From Orientallactaga sibirica (Eukaryota > Chordata > Mammalia > Rodentia > Dipodidae): a stretch of DNA of 64,000 nucleotides. This document shows positions 1-10,960 of the stretch, piece after piece. The translations under genes and the position numbers were made by a program. The stretch is taken from contig JAEOAD010002231.1 of assembly GCA_036365145.1 (NCBI GenBank), positions 4,815,501 to 4,879,500 of the forward strand, given 5' to 3'. The notes beneath the pieces were generated by a model. The model was not told the origin of the DNA and did not search any database. It saw nothing but the letters and a program-made list of their open reading frames with translations. Numbering within the stretch: the stretch's first letter is position 1; the number at the start of each line of letters is the position of its first letter.

Positions 1-262
1 TGGATAGATGTCAGCCATTATCCCCCAGTTGCTCATGTAGCACCCTCTGGCACTTGACTAGCTAACTGTCTGGGGACTGACCCTCTTCCAGATTCTGGCC
101 AGGTGTCTCCGTGTTTGGTCTCACACACGTATGCTGTCTTCGACAGTGGGGTCCTTTTTTGTGTGTGTGTGTATGACTGCTTTATATAAGAAGTCTACTT
201 TAGGAGCCACAGATGAGTGAGACCATGTGATGCTTATCTTTCTGTGATTGGGTGAGTTCACT
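1..262 (-). mobile_element. L1 LINE fragment, ORF2 end into 3' UTR, cut by window edge
   Basis: Reads on the minus strand as the last few codons of L1 ORF2 (around 200-260) followed by the start of the L1 3' UTR. The same 3' UTR blocks recur in the L1 copies near 33-34 kb and 60-62 kb, for example the segment around TCAGTCCCCAGACAG. It meets a plus-strand L1 copy head to head at about 262. The 3' end lies outside the window. Confidence 0.75.
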
Positions 263-1592
263 AAATAGGGATGGTGGGGTGGGAGGGCCGGGATAGAGGG
301 GGGGGGCAAAAAACTGGACCCAATTGGAAATGGTACCAGAAAATCCTATATCCTGAAAGACATACTAAAAGGTTAAACCTGAATCAGGTGCTTGGAGAGG
401 ACACCTGAATCACAGGGGCCTGGAGAGGGTATGATGAAGACTAACCTCAATCTTCTCCTGTTTCTCTATCACTCCCTCTTCTCTCTTTGTCTTTCATATT
501 ACCTATACTTTCTTTTCCTTCTTTTTCCTTAGCACTGACCTGTAACTTTCAATACCAGCATGTGGTAACATCCACAATGAGCTGTTGATCAGTGAGACCT
601 ACAAGGTTTCCCAAAAGAAAACAGATTTCTGTCAGAGTACTTGATGACCCACCAAAGGTTATTTGCTACTGCTGAAGACATCATATGCTGTTGGGATGTA
701 ACATGGAGTGACCTAGCTAGAATCTGGAAGAGAGTCAGTCCCCAGACATTTAGCTTGTCTAGTGCCAGAAAGTGCTACACAAGTGACTGGGGGGAAACAA
801 CCGACATCTGTCTAAGCAATTCATGGTCTGTGCTACTCAGCAGCAAACAACCTGACGTGATGCTCACACAAATGCAGCAGTGGCACACAGCCATGGTGGG
901 TTACCAACTGCTCTAGATTTGGCTAACGAATACACTCAATGGAATGGAACCCATACCTGGAAATGGGAAACAAGTCAGAACCATATCCAAAAATGAGCCC
1001 ACTCTATAATATCAAGCTCCCACCAATAGTGGGATACAAGAGGGCCTACTCCTATTAAATTCTCTCAAAAATAATAATGGTTATCCATGTATCTTGCACT
1101 GACCTCACTCTCCATTGGAGAATCTGCTTCTCTCTTTCAGATGGATGCAGAATCTGAGGAGAGAATCAGCCCATCGCACCTCACAAGGGCACCAGCTGAA
1201 GCCATAGAGTTTTAGGGGAAATGAGCAAGAGAGCTGCTTCATCAGTGAACCTGGTACCAGCACAAGGGCAAAGGAGATAGACACAAAGAACACTCAACTC
1301 CTACCAAATCAGATATCCAGAGACACAGAGACTCACAAAATCTCATCACTGAAATAGGCCTAAAATGAACCCAATATGATTCAGGGAAATTCACAGAAGA
1401 GGGAGTGGAAAGATTGTTAGAGCCATGAGTTAGGGCATTATACACAGTCATTGCCTCTCCCGCATAACTGATGGCTACCCCCATAAGGCAAGACCCACAT
1501 TACCCATGGGGGTAGGACATGGAGAAGGCTAATGATGTACGATCATGGCTGTATATATACAATATACATAACTAATAAAAATATTTAAAAAA
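263..1592 (+). mobile_element. L1 LINE 3' UTR, plus orientation, with A-rich tail
   Basis: Begins in the G-rich tract just downstream of where ORF2 ends and runs through the whole 3' UTR of the L1 lineage seen elsewhere in the window. It ends at AATAAAAATATTTAAAAAA (1574-1592). The 91-codon frame at 641-916 lies inside this untranslated region and is not a gene. This is the most complete 3' UTR here and serves as my internal reference for ordering pieces of the other L1 copies. Confidence 0.85.
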
Positions 1593-3304
1593 CAGAATTC
1601 TACTTTGATGAGTGGCCCTGAATGAGAGTCCTTCTTCTATCCCTCAAGATCCATAATTATGAGCTGGTTTGAAGATAGGGCCTAAGGGCGTACACTGTGT
1701 GAAATGGAAACACAAGGGCATATGGCAACATTTACAATATGTGTGCATGACAAGAAGCCACATCATGCACTCTAAAGTGTACCACTCAGGAAGGAGAGGA
1801 GCAGCTTCAGAACAACAGGAAAGTGAAAGGGTCATTATAAAGGACTCCAAAAGAATTCTTGCGAGTTGCTGTACCATTTCTCAAATCAACATACTCTCCA
1901 GTTTTACCAATGAATAATAGGGTGAGGGCAAGCACTGAAGCTGGACCAAGTAAAGCCTGTATTTACATGCAAGAAAAAGTGATACACTGGAGGCATCTAC
2001 TCTGGCTGCCATTGCTTTGGGATTACACATTGCTTTCTCCATAGGTTGCTTCATTCTTCAGAAATGTGGGATAGATAGACAGGAGGCAGAGTTCACATTG
2101 TCTCTGAGCAAGTAAGATCTTAATAGTTATATCTTCCACTAAAAAAATCTTAAAATTGTATTTATGTCTACTTTGTATGAAAAAAATCCAGTGTTTTTTA
2201 AAAATTGGTCAAACATTGAACAGAAGGATTATTTTCACCAGCGCCACTCACATAATCTTTGGGTTTTTATTATGACAAGTACCACCCATTTGTCCAGCAA
2301 AAGATTTCTCCAGTAAGTAAAATTATGGGAGATTGAAACAGGTATGTCATTGTTTGGCATAAATGATAAATTAATGAAAAAAATTCATAGAAGATATTGA
2401 TGTGAATTATTAATGTAGACCCTAAAATGCAGTGCAGAAATCATTCATTGAGTTTTCTGGGCATCATTTGGTAAAAATCTGTGAGATGGTTATTGTCTAA
2501 GGACAGTAGGTACCAGGATGACTTCTTACTAAGTTATGTTCAATTCCAGAAAAAGCCAGGGAAATGGGGAAGTAAATCTAGATCTCTTTGTCTATTTCAT
2601 CACCTAAAACAATTCAAATTGCTTATCATCCATATGACATTAACCTGGTATTTTTCATGCCACTTGTTTAAAATCCTTGAGTTGATGAGCATCACCTATA
2701 GAATGAAGTGAGATTTCCTCATTGGTCTATATGTTCTTTCATTACACAATCCCTGAAGGAATGAGTGCTTGGTTCTCTCCAATTTCTTCCCCAGCTATAC
2801 CACATATACAACTATCAGCTGGTGGAGGATATAATCACATAACCGTAACTATTGTATATTCTATTCCATCACCTTGGATACCTTTCCCCCTTACTGTCTC
2901 TATACTTATCATAGCTTTTAATTGATTTTCAAATACCTTAGTACCATGTATATACAAGCATCTGTATGTGCTGTATGTTAATACTCCACATCTCATTGTG
3001 TATGCTTTCATAGTTTTGCCTTTATATATGTTTTCATTTTGCTCATCTTTCTCACTATATGAAATTGGAGGACAAATTCTGGGCTTTTTTTTATCTTGAA
3101 AACTAGCATTTAAGCTTTTATATCTGTTGTACAGAAATTACAAGGTGAAAATTTTGTCGAAAGACTGAGTGGACACAGATGGAAGTTGCAAATGCCACAA
3201 AGAGCTTCTGGAAACTATTAAGTCCATCACACCTAGTTTGTAAAACAGATCCCAATCCAAAAGCAAGTTGTGGATTGTGGGATATTTCCAAAGGTGGTGC
3301 AGAT
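1593..3304. other. Unique AT-rich sequence, nothing recognised
   Basis: No interspersed repeat or gene recognised. Short open frames (1669-1917, 2481-2711, 2722-2925) show no domain, no codon pattern and no supporting splice or polyadenylation context, so I treat them as chance. Confidence 0.5.
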
Positions 3305-3655
3305 GTCTATTGCAGTCAGGTTTACATTGCTGGTACAAATCATCTGACCAAGAGTAGCTTGTGGGAAAAAAAAGGTTTATTTGAGCTAGCATGATTGAGT
3401 GGAAGCTTAACAATGGCATGGGAAAACTATGGCATGATCAGAGGGTGGATGTCACCTCCTGACCAATATCAATTGGACAACAGGAACAGGAGAGTGTGCC
3501 AAACACTGGCAAGAGGAAACCAGCTATAATACCCATAATTCCACCCCCCCCCATACACTGCCTCCAGGAGGCATTAATTCCCAAACCTCCATCAGCTGGG
3601 AACCTAGCATCAGAACACCTAAGTTTATGGGGACACCTGAATCAAACCACCACAA
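3305..3655 (-). mobile_element. Probable MaLR-type LTR, minus orientation
   Basis: Starts with a 'gtcaggtttacattgctgg' stretch, continues through a GGTTTATTTGAGC block and a segment describing a GAAGC...ATGGCATG run, and ends near ACCTGAATCAAACCACCAC. A second, more diverged copy with the same block order lies at 57928-58247. The layout (TTTATTT block followed by AGG/ATGGCAG purine-rich body) resembles reverse-complemented rodent ERVL-MaLR LTRs. The exact family is not certain. Confidence 0.55.
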
Positions 3656-4034
3656 AATCCTTCCTTCAAAGTAAAGTACATCTAGTCAAACCCAGAACTC
3701 CCTTAGTTGTCAATGAGAGGTCAGTGAAGCTGAGATTTCTGAGTAAAGTAAAAGTTATTTGTTCCAAACCACTGGCCGTACTGGGCATTTTTCTTTTCTA
3801 ATTAAGCCAATAAATAAATCTTTTAACTGATTGGTTAATTTTTATTTGGTCAATATTTTAAAGATATAGTCATTAATGTGTAAAATACTGGCACTTCAGG
3901 GTAGAATCTGCAAAGCATTGATCCAATTTACAAACTTATCTTTCTAACTCAGGTAGTTGGCAGTAGGAGAGAGGGAAAGTACACCTACAAAGTGAAAGCA
4001 GAGCACGTGGTGAAAAGAAAAGAGGAACACAGGC

Positions 4035-4140
4035 ACATGACTTATTCATCTCACATTTTCAGCACCTAGCACAGGGCTTGATACTTGGTAGGTACTCAAT
4101 ATAGTTTTGTTGAATAATTGAATGACTGAGTGAATGAACA
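4035..4140 (+). mobile_element. MIR/L2-type 3' tail
   Basis: Contains CAGCACCTAGCACAGGGCTT, then TAGGTACTCAATATAG and a degenerate GAATGA-type repeat tail. This is the typical 3' end of ancient MIR/L2 elements. It is short and diverged. Confidence 0.6.
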
Positions 4141-4664
4141 AGCCAGGCAGACAGAAGGAGAGAGATATAAAGAGATGCTATATTTGGGTAAGTTTCAGTA
4201 GAAGATCACAGAATGAAAAAATGTTCTAGTCTGATCATGAATAAAAAGCAGAGAAATATATGAAGTATTAGAACAGATCAAGCCTAGATATTTCAAAAAG
4301 GTTTTTTGTATGTAATTTGCCATAAAATAAGCAATTTTAAGTGTGCATTTTGATGAAGTTTCATTAAATTTAGAGTTATTCAATCAAAAACACAATCTAG
4401 TGTTAGAACATTTTCATCACTTCAACAAATTCCTTCATACCAATCCCTGCCCCAGGCAAGCATTGATTTGTTCTCTGTCACTATAGTTTTGCCTTTTCCA
4501 GAAATTCACACAAATGAACCATATCATTTGTATACTTTTGTTTATAGCTTCTTTCACTGGATGTAGTTGCTGAGGTTTTATATTAATATATCAGTGATTC
4601 AATCTATTTCTACCTTTGATTAGCATTTATTATGCTATTGCATTTTAATAATTTTATCACATCA

Positions 4665-5036
4665 GGTTATGGTTTGAAAATGAAATATCCACCACAGTCT
4701 CGTGTGCTTAAACACTTGATCTCTAGCTCATAACACTGTTTTTGAAGGTTGTAAAACCTTTTGGATAGGGGACCTCACTGGCACACATGGGTCACTGGGG
4801 TGGTCTTAAAGGGGATAACCAGTTGTGCTGGCCTGAGCTCTAGGCTGCCTGATATGCCAGGATGTTGAGTATGCCATACCTCATTCTCCCTTTACCATGG
4901 ACAGAGTGGCTTCCACTGCAGTGCCTCCCCTGCCATGATGGGCAGATATCTACTGATATATGAGCTAAAGCAAGCCTCTCTTCCTTTGAGTTGCTTCTGT
5001 CAGGTATTTGGTACAACACCAAGAGAAGTAAATCAC
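4665..5036 (+). mobile_element. MaLR-type solo LTR (ORR1/MT-like)
   Basis: Starts GGTTATGGTTTGAAAATGAAA and runs through blocks typical of rodent MaLR LTRs: a GGGTCACTGGGG block, then CCTGCCATGATGGGC, a GAGCTAAAGCAAGCC stretch and an ending near TCAGGTATTTGGTACAACACC. No internal retroviral genes adjoin it, so it is a solo LTR. Confidence 0.7.
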
Positions 5037-6380
5037 ACACATCATGGTATCACTTGAATCATATTAAATTTTAGAGGAGGAAAATCATCATGGCTCTCCC
5101 ATATAATCAAGCACTAAATTACAAGAGTTCATTCAATGACAAGTGCTCATTTCTATGAGATAAACACATTTCATTGGTAGGAAAAGTTTCAGTTTGTAGC
5201 TTGACAATGTCCTTCTCACTTAATGAATCTTTCAGTTAAATAATCATGGCCATAAAGTCACTTTTGAACATTCATTGTAGAACTTTGGCAAAATTTTGCA
5301 ACAAAGTAAAAATTATAAACTTTAAACTGCAAAAGAAAAAATTGGTTAGACAAACAAGGTAGCTCATGAATTGCTGTGATCAGGGCATATATCTGAGAGA
5401 GAGCTGGTCATGGTTTCCAGCCTTGGAATTATCTTAATGATATGGATGTAAAAGCATTGTCAGCCGAAGCATGTTAAAAGCTTCTTGAGTAAAATTGCCG
5501 ATTTTGGTTTGGGAATTGGTTCCATTAAGTCACTGTAGCTTGAATGGGCCTGTGTTTCATTTCTTATATGCACAGAATACAGACAAAAGCAGTTAAAGAT
5601 AAAAATCAAGCACAAGAAGTGAAAGAAAATGAAAAAGAAAACAAGCACATTGTCCTGTTCTGGCACCTCTCCTTTCTAGCATGATGGTGACAGGAAGTGT
5701 GGACTGATGATCCTTATCTGCTGTAAACAATGAGCCTGGTAGAATATCCCTGTCCTCCATATTAGCTACCATCCTAATGTGTTCTAGAATGCAGTGGTGA
5801 GTCAATTAGCATCATGCACTGTGTTGTTCACAACTTGTGTTATTTTGTTCTGTTTGTCTCTTATTCCTTCTCTGAGAAACATAGCTTAATGATGGTTTTT
5901 GAAGTGCTCACTTCTACCAGATACTCAGATACTTTTCAGGTGAACGTGCATTGAGAAATCAGGCTGGAACTGAGCTGGGAATCTTCTTTCTGTTGGCTAG
6001 CTGTTCAAATTCTAAGTAGCCTGCTTGAGGCAGTGGGGTGGGAGGAGAAGGTCTTCAAAAGCCTTAAACAGCAGTGTATCCTGCAAATTATATGACCAAC
6101 CAACCAGGAAAGATGTGTTCCTTGGTGCAATAGTGGCATGACTGTTATCGGGGTAACCAACTGCTTTCTGATGGGATGTGAGGCCTGCTCCACAGATGGG
6201 AATTCATGCTTGGTATTGAAAACCTAGTCAAAAGCTATGGATTAGAAGGTCATAAGCCCTAGGGGGAAGCTACTAGTGATGTTTGTCTAAATGATATGTT
6301 ATGACCATCAAATCACCTCTTTAATAGTGATGTTTATGCTCATAGAGTAGTGATGTTCTCATATCTTCTTTTTCTATCTT
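5037..6380. other. Unique sequence, possibly conserved non-coding
   Basis: No repeat recognised. The segment at about 5200-5660 keeps a few CpGs (AGCCGAAGC, TTGCCGATT) in otherwise depleted sequence. Short minus-strand frames at 5460-5805 show no recognisable protein. Confidence 0.4.
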
Positions 6381-6551
6381 TACTTTTATTTTTATTTTTT
6401 ATTTTTTGGTTTTTGGAGGTAGGGTCTCATTCTAGTCCAGGTTGACCTAGAATTTACTCTGTAGTCTCAGGATGGCCTCAAACTCATGGCGATCCTCCTA
6501 CCTCTGCCTCCAGAGTGCTGGGATTAAAGGTGTGTGCCACCACACCTGGCT
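6381..6551 (-). mobile_element. B1-like (7SL-derived) SINE
   Basis: Minus-strand monomer: T-rich tail at the left, TAGGGTCTCATTCTAG, then GTGCTGGGATTAAAGGTGTG and an end at CACACCTGGC. A short TGTTCTCA repeat at about 6354 and 6551 may be the target-site duplication. Confidence 0.9.
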
Positions 6552-7191
6552 GTTCTCACTTTTGATCAGAGAAGCTTCTTTTCACAGATGGCGGTGACTA
6601 CTGGGAAAGACTTAAAACTCATCAAAATGCTGATAAGAATTAACAATTAAACACTTGGTATTAACTGAAACAACCCTCTCATACTTACCAAGGCTCAGGA
6701 ATCTTTGCAGCACAGGTGACTGAAAAAAAGGTAAGACTCAGAGGATGAGGAGGAGTGCTTTGAACACTGCATTCTAGTCACAAGGTGGCCAAGACATTCT
6801 TGGCTTCCCAGGTGTAGTGACACACAATATTGGGCGTCTCAACATGTCATGGATGATGAAGGAAGGCAAAAAGAAAGAAACAAAGAAAGAAAGATGGAAA
6901 GAAAGAATGATATCAAGTTACAAAAGGGACTGGTTGGAGAAAGGAGGAGGTTCAGTGGAAGAAGTATGGGAGGGGATAAGAGAGTGATAGGAGGGGATTA
7001 TGATCAAAATACATTATGTACAGATGTAAAGTTTTTAACAAAAATTAACTGATGAAGTACAGGTATCTTTTCAATTTTTTAAAAAAATATAAATAACTAG
7101 CTATTATAGTAAAAAAAATTAAATGTCTAACCATTAGTCTGTTACTTCTATATGGGCTGTGCATATGTTTTCTTATAATGATCAGAATTTC

Positions 7192-7437
7192 TCTTTTGTT
7201 TTGAGAGACACAGAGAGAGACAGAGAGAAGGAGATGGGCACGCCAGCAGCCTCTCAGCTGCTGCAAACGAAATCCAGATGCGTGCACCAACTTGTGGTCA
7301 AGTGCGGCACTGCGCCCTCGTGTCACTTTGCATGTGGCTAAACGTGGGACTTGGAGATTGGAACCGCTGGAGATTGGAACAAGCATTCTTAGGCTTAGGA
7401 GGCAGGCACCTTAACTGCTAAGCCATCTCTTCAGCCC
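7192..7437 (-). mobile_element. tRNA-derived SINE, long-middle subtype
   Basis: The minus-strand head carries a B box (GGATTGGAACC-type, degraded) and the A-box end TTAACTGCTAAGCCATCTCT. The middle carries an extra module (TTGTGGTCAAGTGCGGCAC) absent from most copies in the window but shared with 49168-49434. AGAATTT flanks both ends as a likely target-site duplication. Confidence 0.85.
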
Positions 7438-7553
7438 AGAATTTATTTCTTAATTCCAAAAAGAAATGCTTTAAGGCAAGCCAGCCAATGAGGAGAATGA
7501 AATAATCATTGTCCAAGGAGCAGCTCCTTCCTCAGGTCTAAATAATGAACTAA

Positions 7554-7739
7554 GGGCTGGAGAGATGGCTCAGCAGTTAAGGTGCTTCCCTGTGAAGCCT
7601 AAGGACTCATGTTTGACTCTCCAGATCCCATGTAAGCCAGACACACAAGGTGACACAGTGCATAATGTCACACATGTGCACAGGTTGGCACATGCATCTG
7701 GAGTTCAATTGCAGTGGCTGGAGGCCCTGGCACACCAGT

Positions 7740-7793
<54 letters not shown>

Positions 7794-7834
7794 TCTGTTT
7801 CTCTCATAAAAAATAAAAAATAAAAATAAATGAA
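7554..7834 (+). mobile_element. tRNA-derived SINE
   Basis: Starts GGGCTGGAGAGATGGCTCAG with an intact A-box-like motif. The body includes CATCTGGAGTTCAATTGCAG, a (CTGT)n/(CT)n/(CA)n tract at 7740-7791, and an A-rich tail. A B1 element abuts its tail. Confidence 0.9.
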
Positions 7835-7838
7835 TTGA

Positions 7839-7975
7839 GCCAGGCATGGTGGCACACGCCTTTAATCCCAACACTCATGAGAGAGAGATAGGAGGATTGT
7901 TGAGTTTGAGGCTAGCCTGGGATTACAGAGTGAGTTCTAGGTCAGCCTGGGCTAGAATGAGAGTCAAAAAAAATT
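7839..7975 (+). mobile_element. B1-like SINE
   Basis: Plus-strand monomer starting AGCCAGGCATGGTGGCACAC, with CCTTTAATCCCAACACTC and the end GGTCAGCCTGGGCTAGAATG followed by an A-rich tail. It is inserted directly behind a tRNA-derived SINE. Confidence 0.9.
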
Positions 7976-8039
7976 AAGTACACTATGCACATGTAAAACA
8001 AAGGCTTTTCTGAAGTTAGAGATCTAGAATCAAAATAAA

Positions 8040-8160
8040 CATGACACAATGCATTTTGTCAGTAATGTTGCAAAAGGAGAAATAGAGGCTTAGAGAGGTT
8101 ATCCAAGGTAATAGTTTGCTTATAGCTATAAACATTGCTGACTATTTTGGAAGCCCAATC
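8040..8160 (-). mobile_element. Possible MIR fragment
   Basis: Contains AGAAATAGAGGCTTAGAGAG followed by a GTTATCCAAGGTAATAG stretch, matching the order of a minus-strand MIR (GAAACTGAGGCTCAGAGAGG ... AAGGTCAC). It is weak and diverged. Confidence 0.45.
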
Positions 8161-8212
8161 TTCTGTTAGTTGTCTCTCAACGTGCTCTCCCTCCCTCTTG
8201 TTTTATACTTTT

Positions 8213-8415
8213 TTAATATTTTATTTTTTATTCACTTATTTATTTATTTGACAGAAAGAGACAATGGGAGTGCCAGGGCCTCCAGCCACTGCAAACAAAC
8301 TCCAGATGCATGTGCCCCCTTGTGCATCTTGCTAATGTGGGTCCTGGGGACTCAAACCTGGGTCCTTTGACTTTTTAGGCACACATCTTAACTGCTAAGC
8401 CATCCATCCAGCCTG
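8213..8415 (-). mobile_element. tRNA-derived SINE
   Basis: T-rich left end, then GCCAGGGCCTCCAGCCACTG and the head end TTAACTGCTAAGCCATCC. The direct repeat TATACTTTT at 8204-8212 and 8419-8427 is the likely target-site duplication. Confidence 0.9.
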
Positions 8416-8427
8416 GTCTATACTTTT

Positions 8428-9582
8428 GTCTTATCTTTTATGGTTTGTGTTTTCAAGAGTCTAAACTCAATAGCAACACAGAGAAGTTATAGGTTTATTG
8501 TTTCTCAGAGGACCACCATGAACCATTGCTGTCCTATGCATTTCTAAGGTAAATTTAATGGCTTCCTAGTTCTTAAGAAGACCAATTCAATCAAACTTAA
8601 AATGACAATAATGGCCGGTAACAATATTAGTCACTTCTCATCAGGCCAGGTTTGACCAGTGATTCATGCAGGCAATGAGTGTGCTTCCTGCTACTTTCCA
8701 TCTCTCTCATCTTGTCATTTGGTTTTGTGTTGAAGCTGACAGGAAGGAGTACAAAAAGGGATAAGTATTTCTGTCTTTAAGGGAAAACGTTGTTGGAAAT
8801 CTTCAATTGGCCACCAACATCATCTCTGTGTCACTGGCCAAATGACTGACACTTTGGGGCATATGTGCTTGTGTCCTTTGGGTCCTTCTCATTCTAACAT
8901 GGGGTCTTCTCTCATTCTTCTTCCTCTGGTCCCAAATCAATTGCTTTGTGGTGAACCTCTACTCTGTAGCTTCCAGCTATCTAGATATATCTGCTCAACT
9001 GCCAGCCTTCTGAGGTCTTACCCCAACATGCTGGTTTAAGTTCAGCTACAGTTTAGACCAGAAAGGCACCAGTCCTTATGAACCTGGTCATGAGGCATTT
9101 CCTACATTTGTACTTTACGATTTTAGTACTTTTTCTTTAATGGCCCTAATTTCTAAATCTCAACCTTCAGTTTGGTTTTATTCCCTTAGTTAAAAAAAGA
9201 AAGAAAGAAAATGTTACAAACAATTTTGTTAAAACATGTCTACAAATTACTCCAGTGGTTACAAAGACAGAGACCTCATAGGACCTTACAATTTGTTAGC
9301 TAAACCACTCTGGATCAAGTGTCCATCTGTTCATCACTTCCTATCTGGGAAATCTTATGGCAGTAATAACCTGTCTTTACATCTTGGTAAAGTATGGAAG
9401 ACAGTTTTACTTAACACACAGGTCCATGAAGTAGATAGTAAGCTAAGTTATCAATACTTATTAGATTATGGATTATTGCGATATTTATCAAAATCTACAT
9501 TTGTTTCAGAATAAAAAACCTCTTATAAATATCACTTTAAATTGTATCTCCTCCTTGTTTTGAGAGTAAAAATATAGCTGTG
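8428..9582. other. Unique sequence, nothing recognised
   Basis: No repeat family or gene recognised. There is a short AAAG-rich tract at 9194-9211. Frames at 8842-9039 and 9236-9514 have no recognisable domain. Confidence 0.5.
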
Positions 9583-9865
9583 TTACTTTTCCCACCATTG
9601 TGACACTATAAGTAAGGGAGGAATAATTTTGGCTCATGGTTTCAAAGGAATTTGTCCATCATGACGGGGAGAGTAGTTCACGTTATGGTGGGCAGGAATC
9701 AAAGGAAGAGGAATGCAAGTGTTCTGCTGGTTTTCTCCCTTGTCCTCTTTTGTTCTGTGTGGGCCCTCATTCAATCCTTTCTTCAAAGTTCCAACAGATA
9801 TACCAAGAGGTGTGCCTCACCAATCTCCTAGGTGATTATAAATTCAGGTGACAACGAAGATTAAC
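9583..9865 (-). mobile_element. MaLR-type LTR fragment, minus
   Basis: TTTTGGCTCATGGTTTCAAA, then GTCCATCATGACGGGGAGAG and a GGTGGGCAGGAATC stretch reproduce the order of a reverse-complemented rodent MaLR LTR (TGGCTCA...GGTTTC...CCATCATGG). Confidence 0.6.
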
Positions 9866-10094
9866 CATGAAGAATTTGACATATGAAGAATGGTTGCTGA
9901 CAGGAATAAGTCCTTTATCTCAGTTCAAGCATTGTGGTCCTAGAAAGCACATGAGGGCCATTCCTTGTCTCTCTGTTCATGGGATATTTCCAGGGAATTT
10001 TGCTCACTCAATTTTCTACTCAGAGATGCCTAGACAGGTGCAATCACTTTTAAATTGAAAATGTTATGAGCTTTATTAAAACTCTGGAAAGTTA

Positions 10095-10240
10095 TCAGAA
10101 AAAGGATTATTGTCCCCATTTTACAGATAAGGAACTGAATGTCAAAAAGGTTAAATGAGATGCACAAGGTCATGTGATATTTAATAGCAGTGTTACACTT
10201 AGAACCCCATGCCTCTGGTTTTCAGCTCCATGTTCTATCT
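10095..10240 (-). mobile_element. MIR SINE fragment
   Basis: CCCCATTTTACAGATAAGGA, GAACTGAATGTC, CACAAGGTCATGTGATA and then CCATGCCTCTGG/CCATGTTCTATC give the full minus-strand MIR order. Confidence 0.8.
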
Positions 10241-10319
10241 GCAGCATGTTTGGAGAGCCTGAAAGGTTATCACAACAGAAAGAAAGTTAATTCAGCTATA
10301 GACTGATTAACCTAAAGGG

Positions 10320-10960
10320 GAATCCAATCAACAGTGGTGGACGGCCAGGAGAAGCACTTTTCTTTCTACACTGCTTTGCTTTTTTTTTTTTTTTTTTTTT
10401 TTAAACATGACAGCACAATATCTCCCATCTGGATCAGAATCAGAATCCCGAATACCAGAACAAGTGAAATTACTCTTTCCTTTCTGTCATTGCATCTGTC
10501 TTCCGGGGGTGGGAATATAAGTTGCTAAAATTTTTACCTGGTAGCCTGGAGTCGTCTTTATTGCGTTGCTTTCTGTGGTCAGACCCAGCACCTTTCTGGA
10601 CGTGAGATGGTGGATGATGAACCTGTTCAAAGAGTAAATATTCACGTGATGCAAAGTGGAAATGCTAAGGCGCACTTGAAGGCAGTTAGAATTTGTGTAG
10701 GTCACTTACCATTCAGGAGGGCACATCTGTGGTCAGACTTCCTCCTTTGAGTGGATTGCTGACTCCCATTCAGGAAATGGCATTTTAAATGTGGCCTTAC
10801 AGGCTTGAGATGAGAGCTTGCTTTGCTTATTCTCAGGAGAATTAAGATATAGGTAAAATCAGGGAGGAGAGGTTTTATAATTACTATAGAAACATGAAAT
10901 ATGTGTCTTACTTTCATTTTCGTAGAGTAGTTGTAAATTAGAGCCATCCATGAATAGCAA
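10320..10960. other. CpG-enriched unique segment with splice-like signals on the minus strand
   Basis: No repeat recognised apart from a T23 run at 10380-10402. It holds about eight CpGs between 10330 and 10680 (GGACGGCC, TCCCGAAT, TTCCGGGG, GTCGTC, TTGCGTTG, GACGTG, TCACGTGA, GGCGCA), unusual for this window. On the minus strand a GTAAGT donor (10704-10709) and an AG acceptor (10623-10624) bound an 87-nt GT-AG segment. A second donor, CCAG|GTAAAAA, closes an 85-nt exon-like block (10538-10622). Frames through the join hit a stop within about 14 codons, so if it is transcribed it is more likely non-coding. This is inference only. Confidence 0.35.

Noticed and set aside
641..916. 91-codon plus-strand open frame
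   Set aside because: It lies wholly in the L1 3' UTR, and the same sequence recurs with broken frames near 33.6 and 60.6 kb.
7195..7437. Possible tRNA genes at SINE heads
   Set aside because: The A and B boxes are there, but no cloverleaf with acceptor stem can be drawn, and each is followed by a SINE body and A-rich tail.
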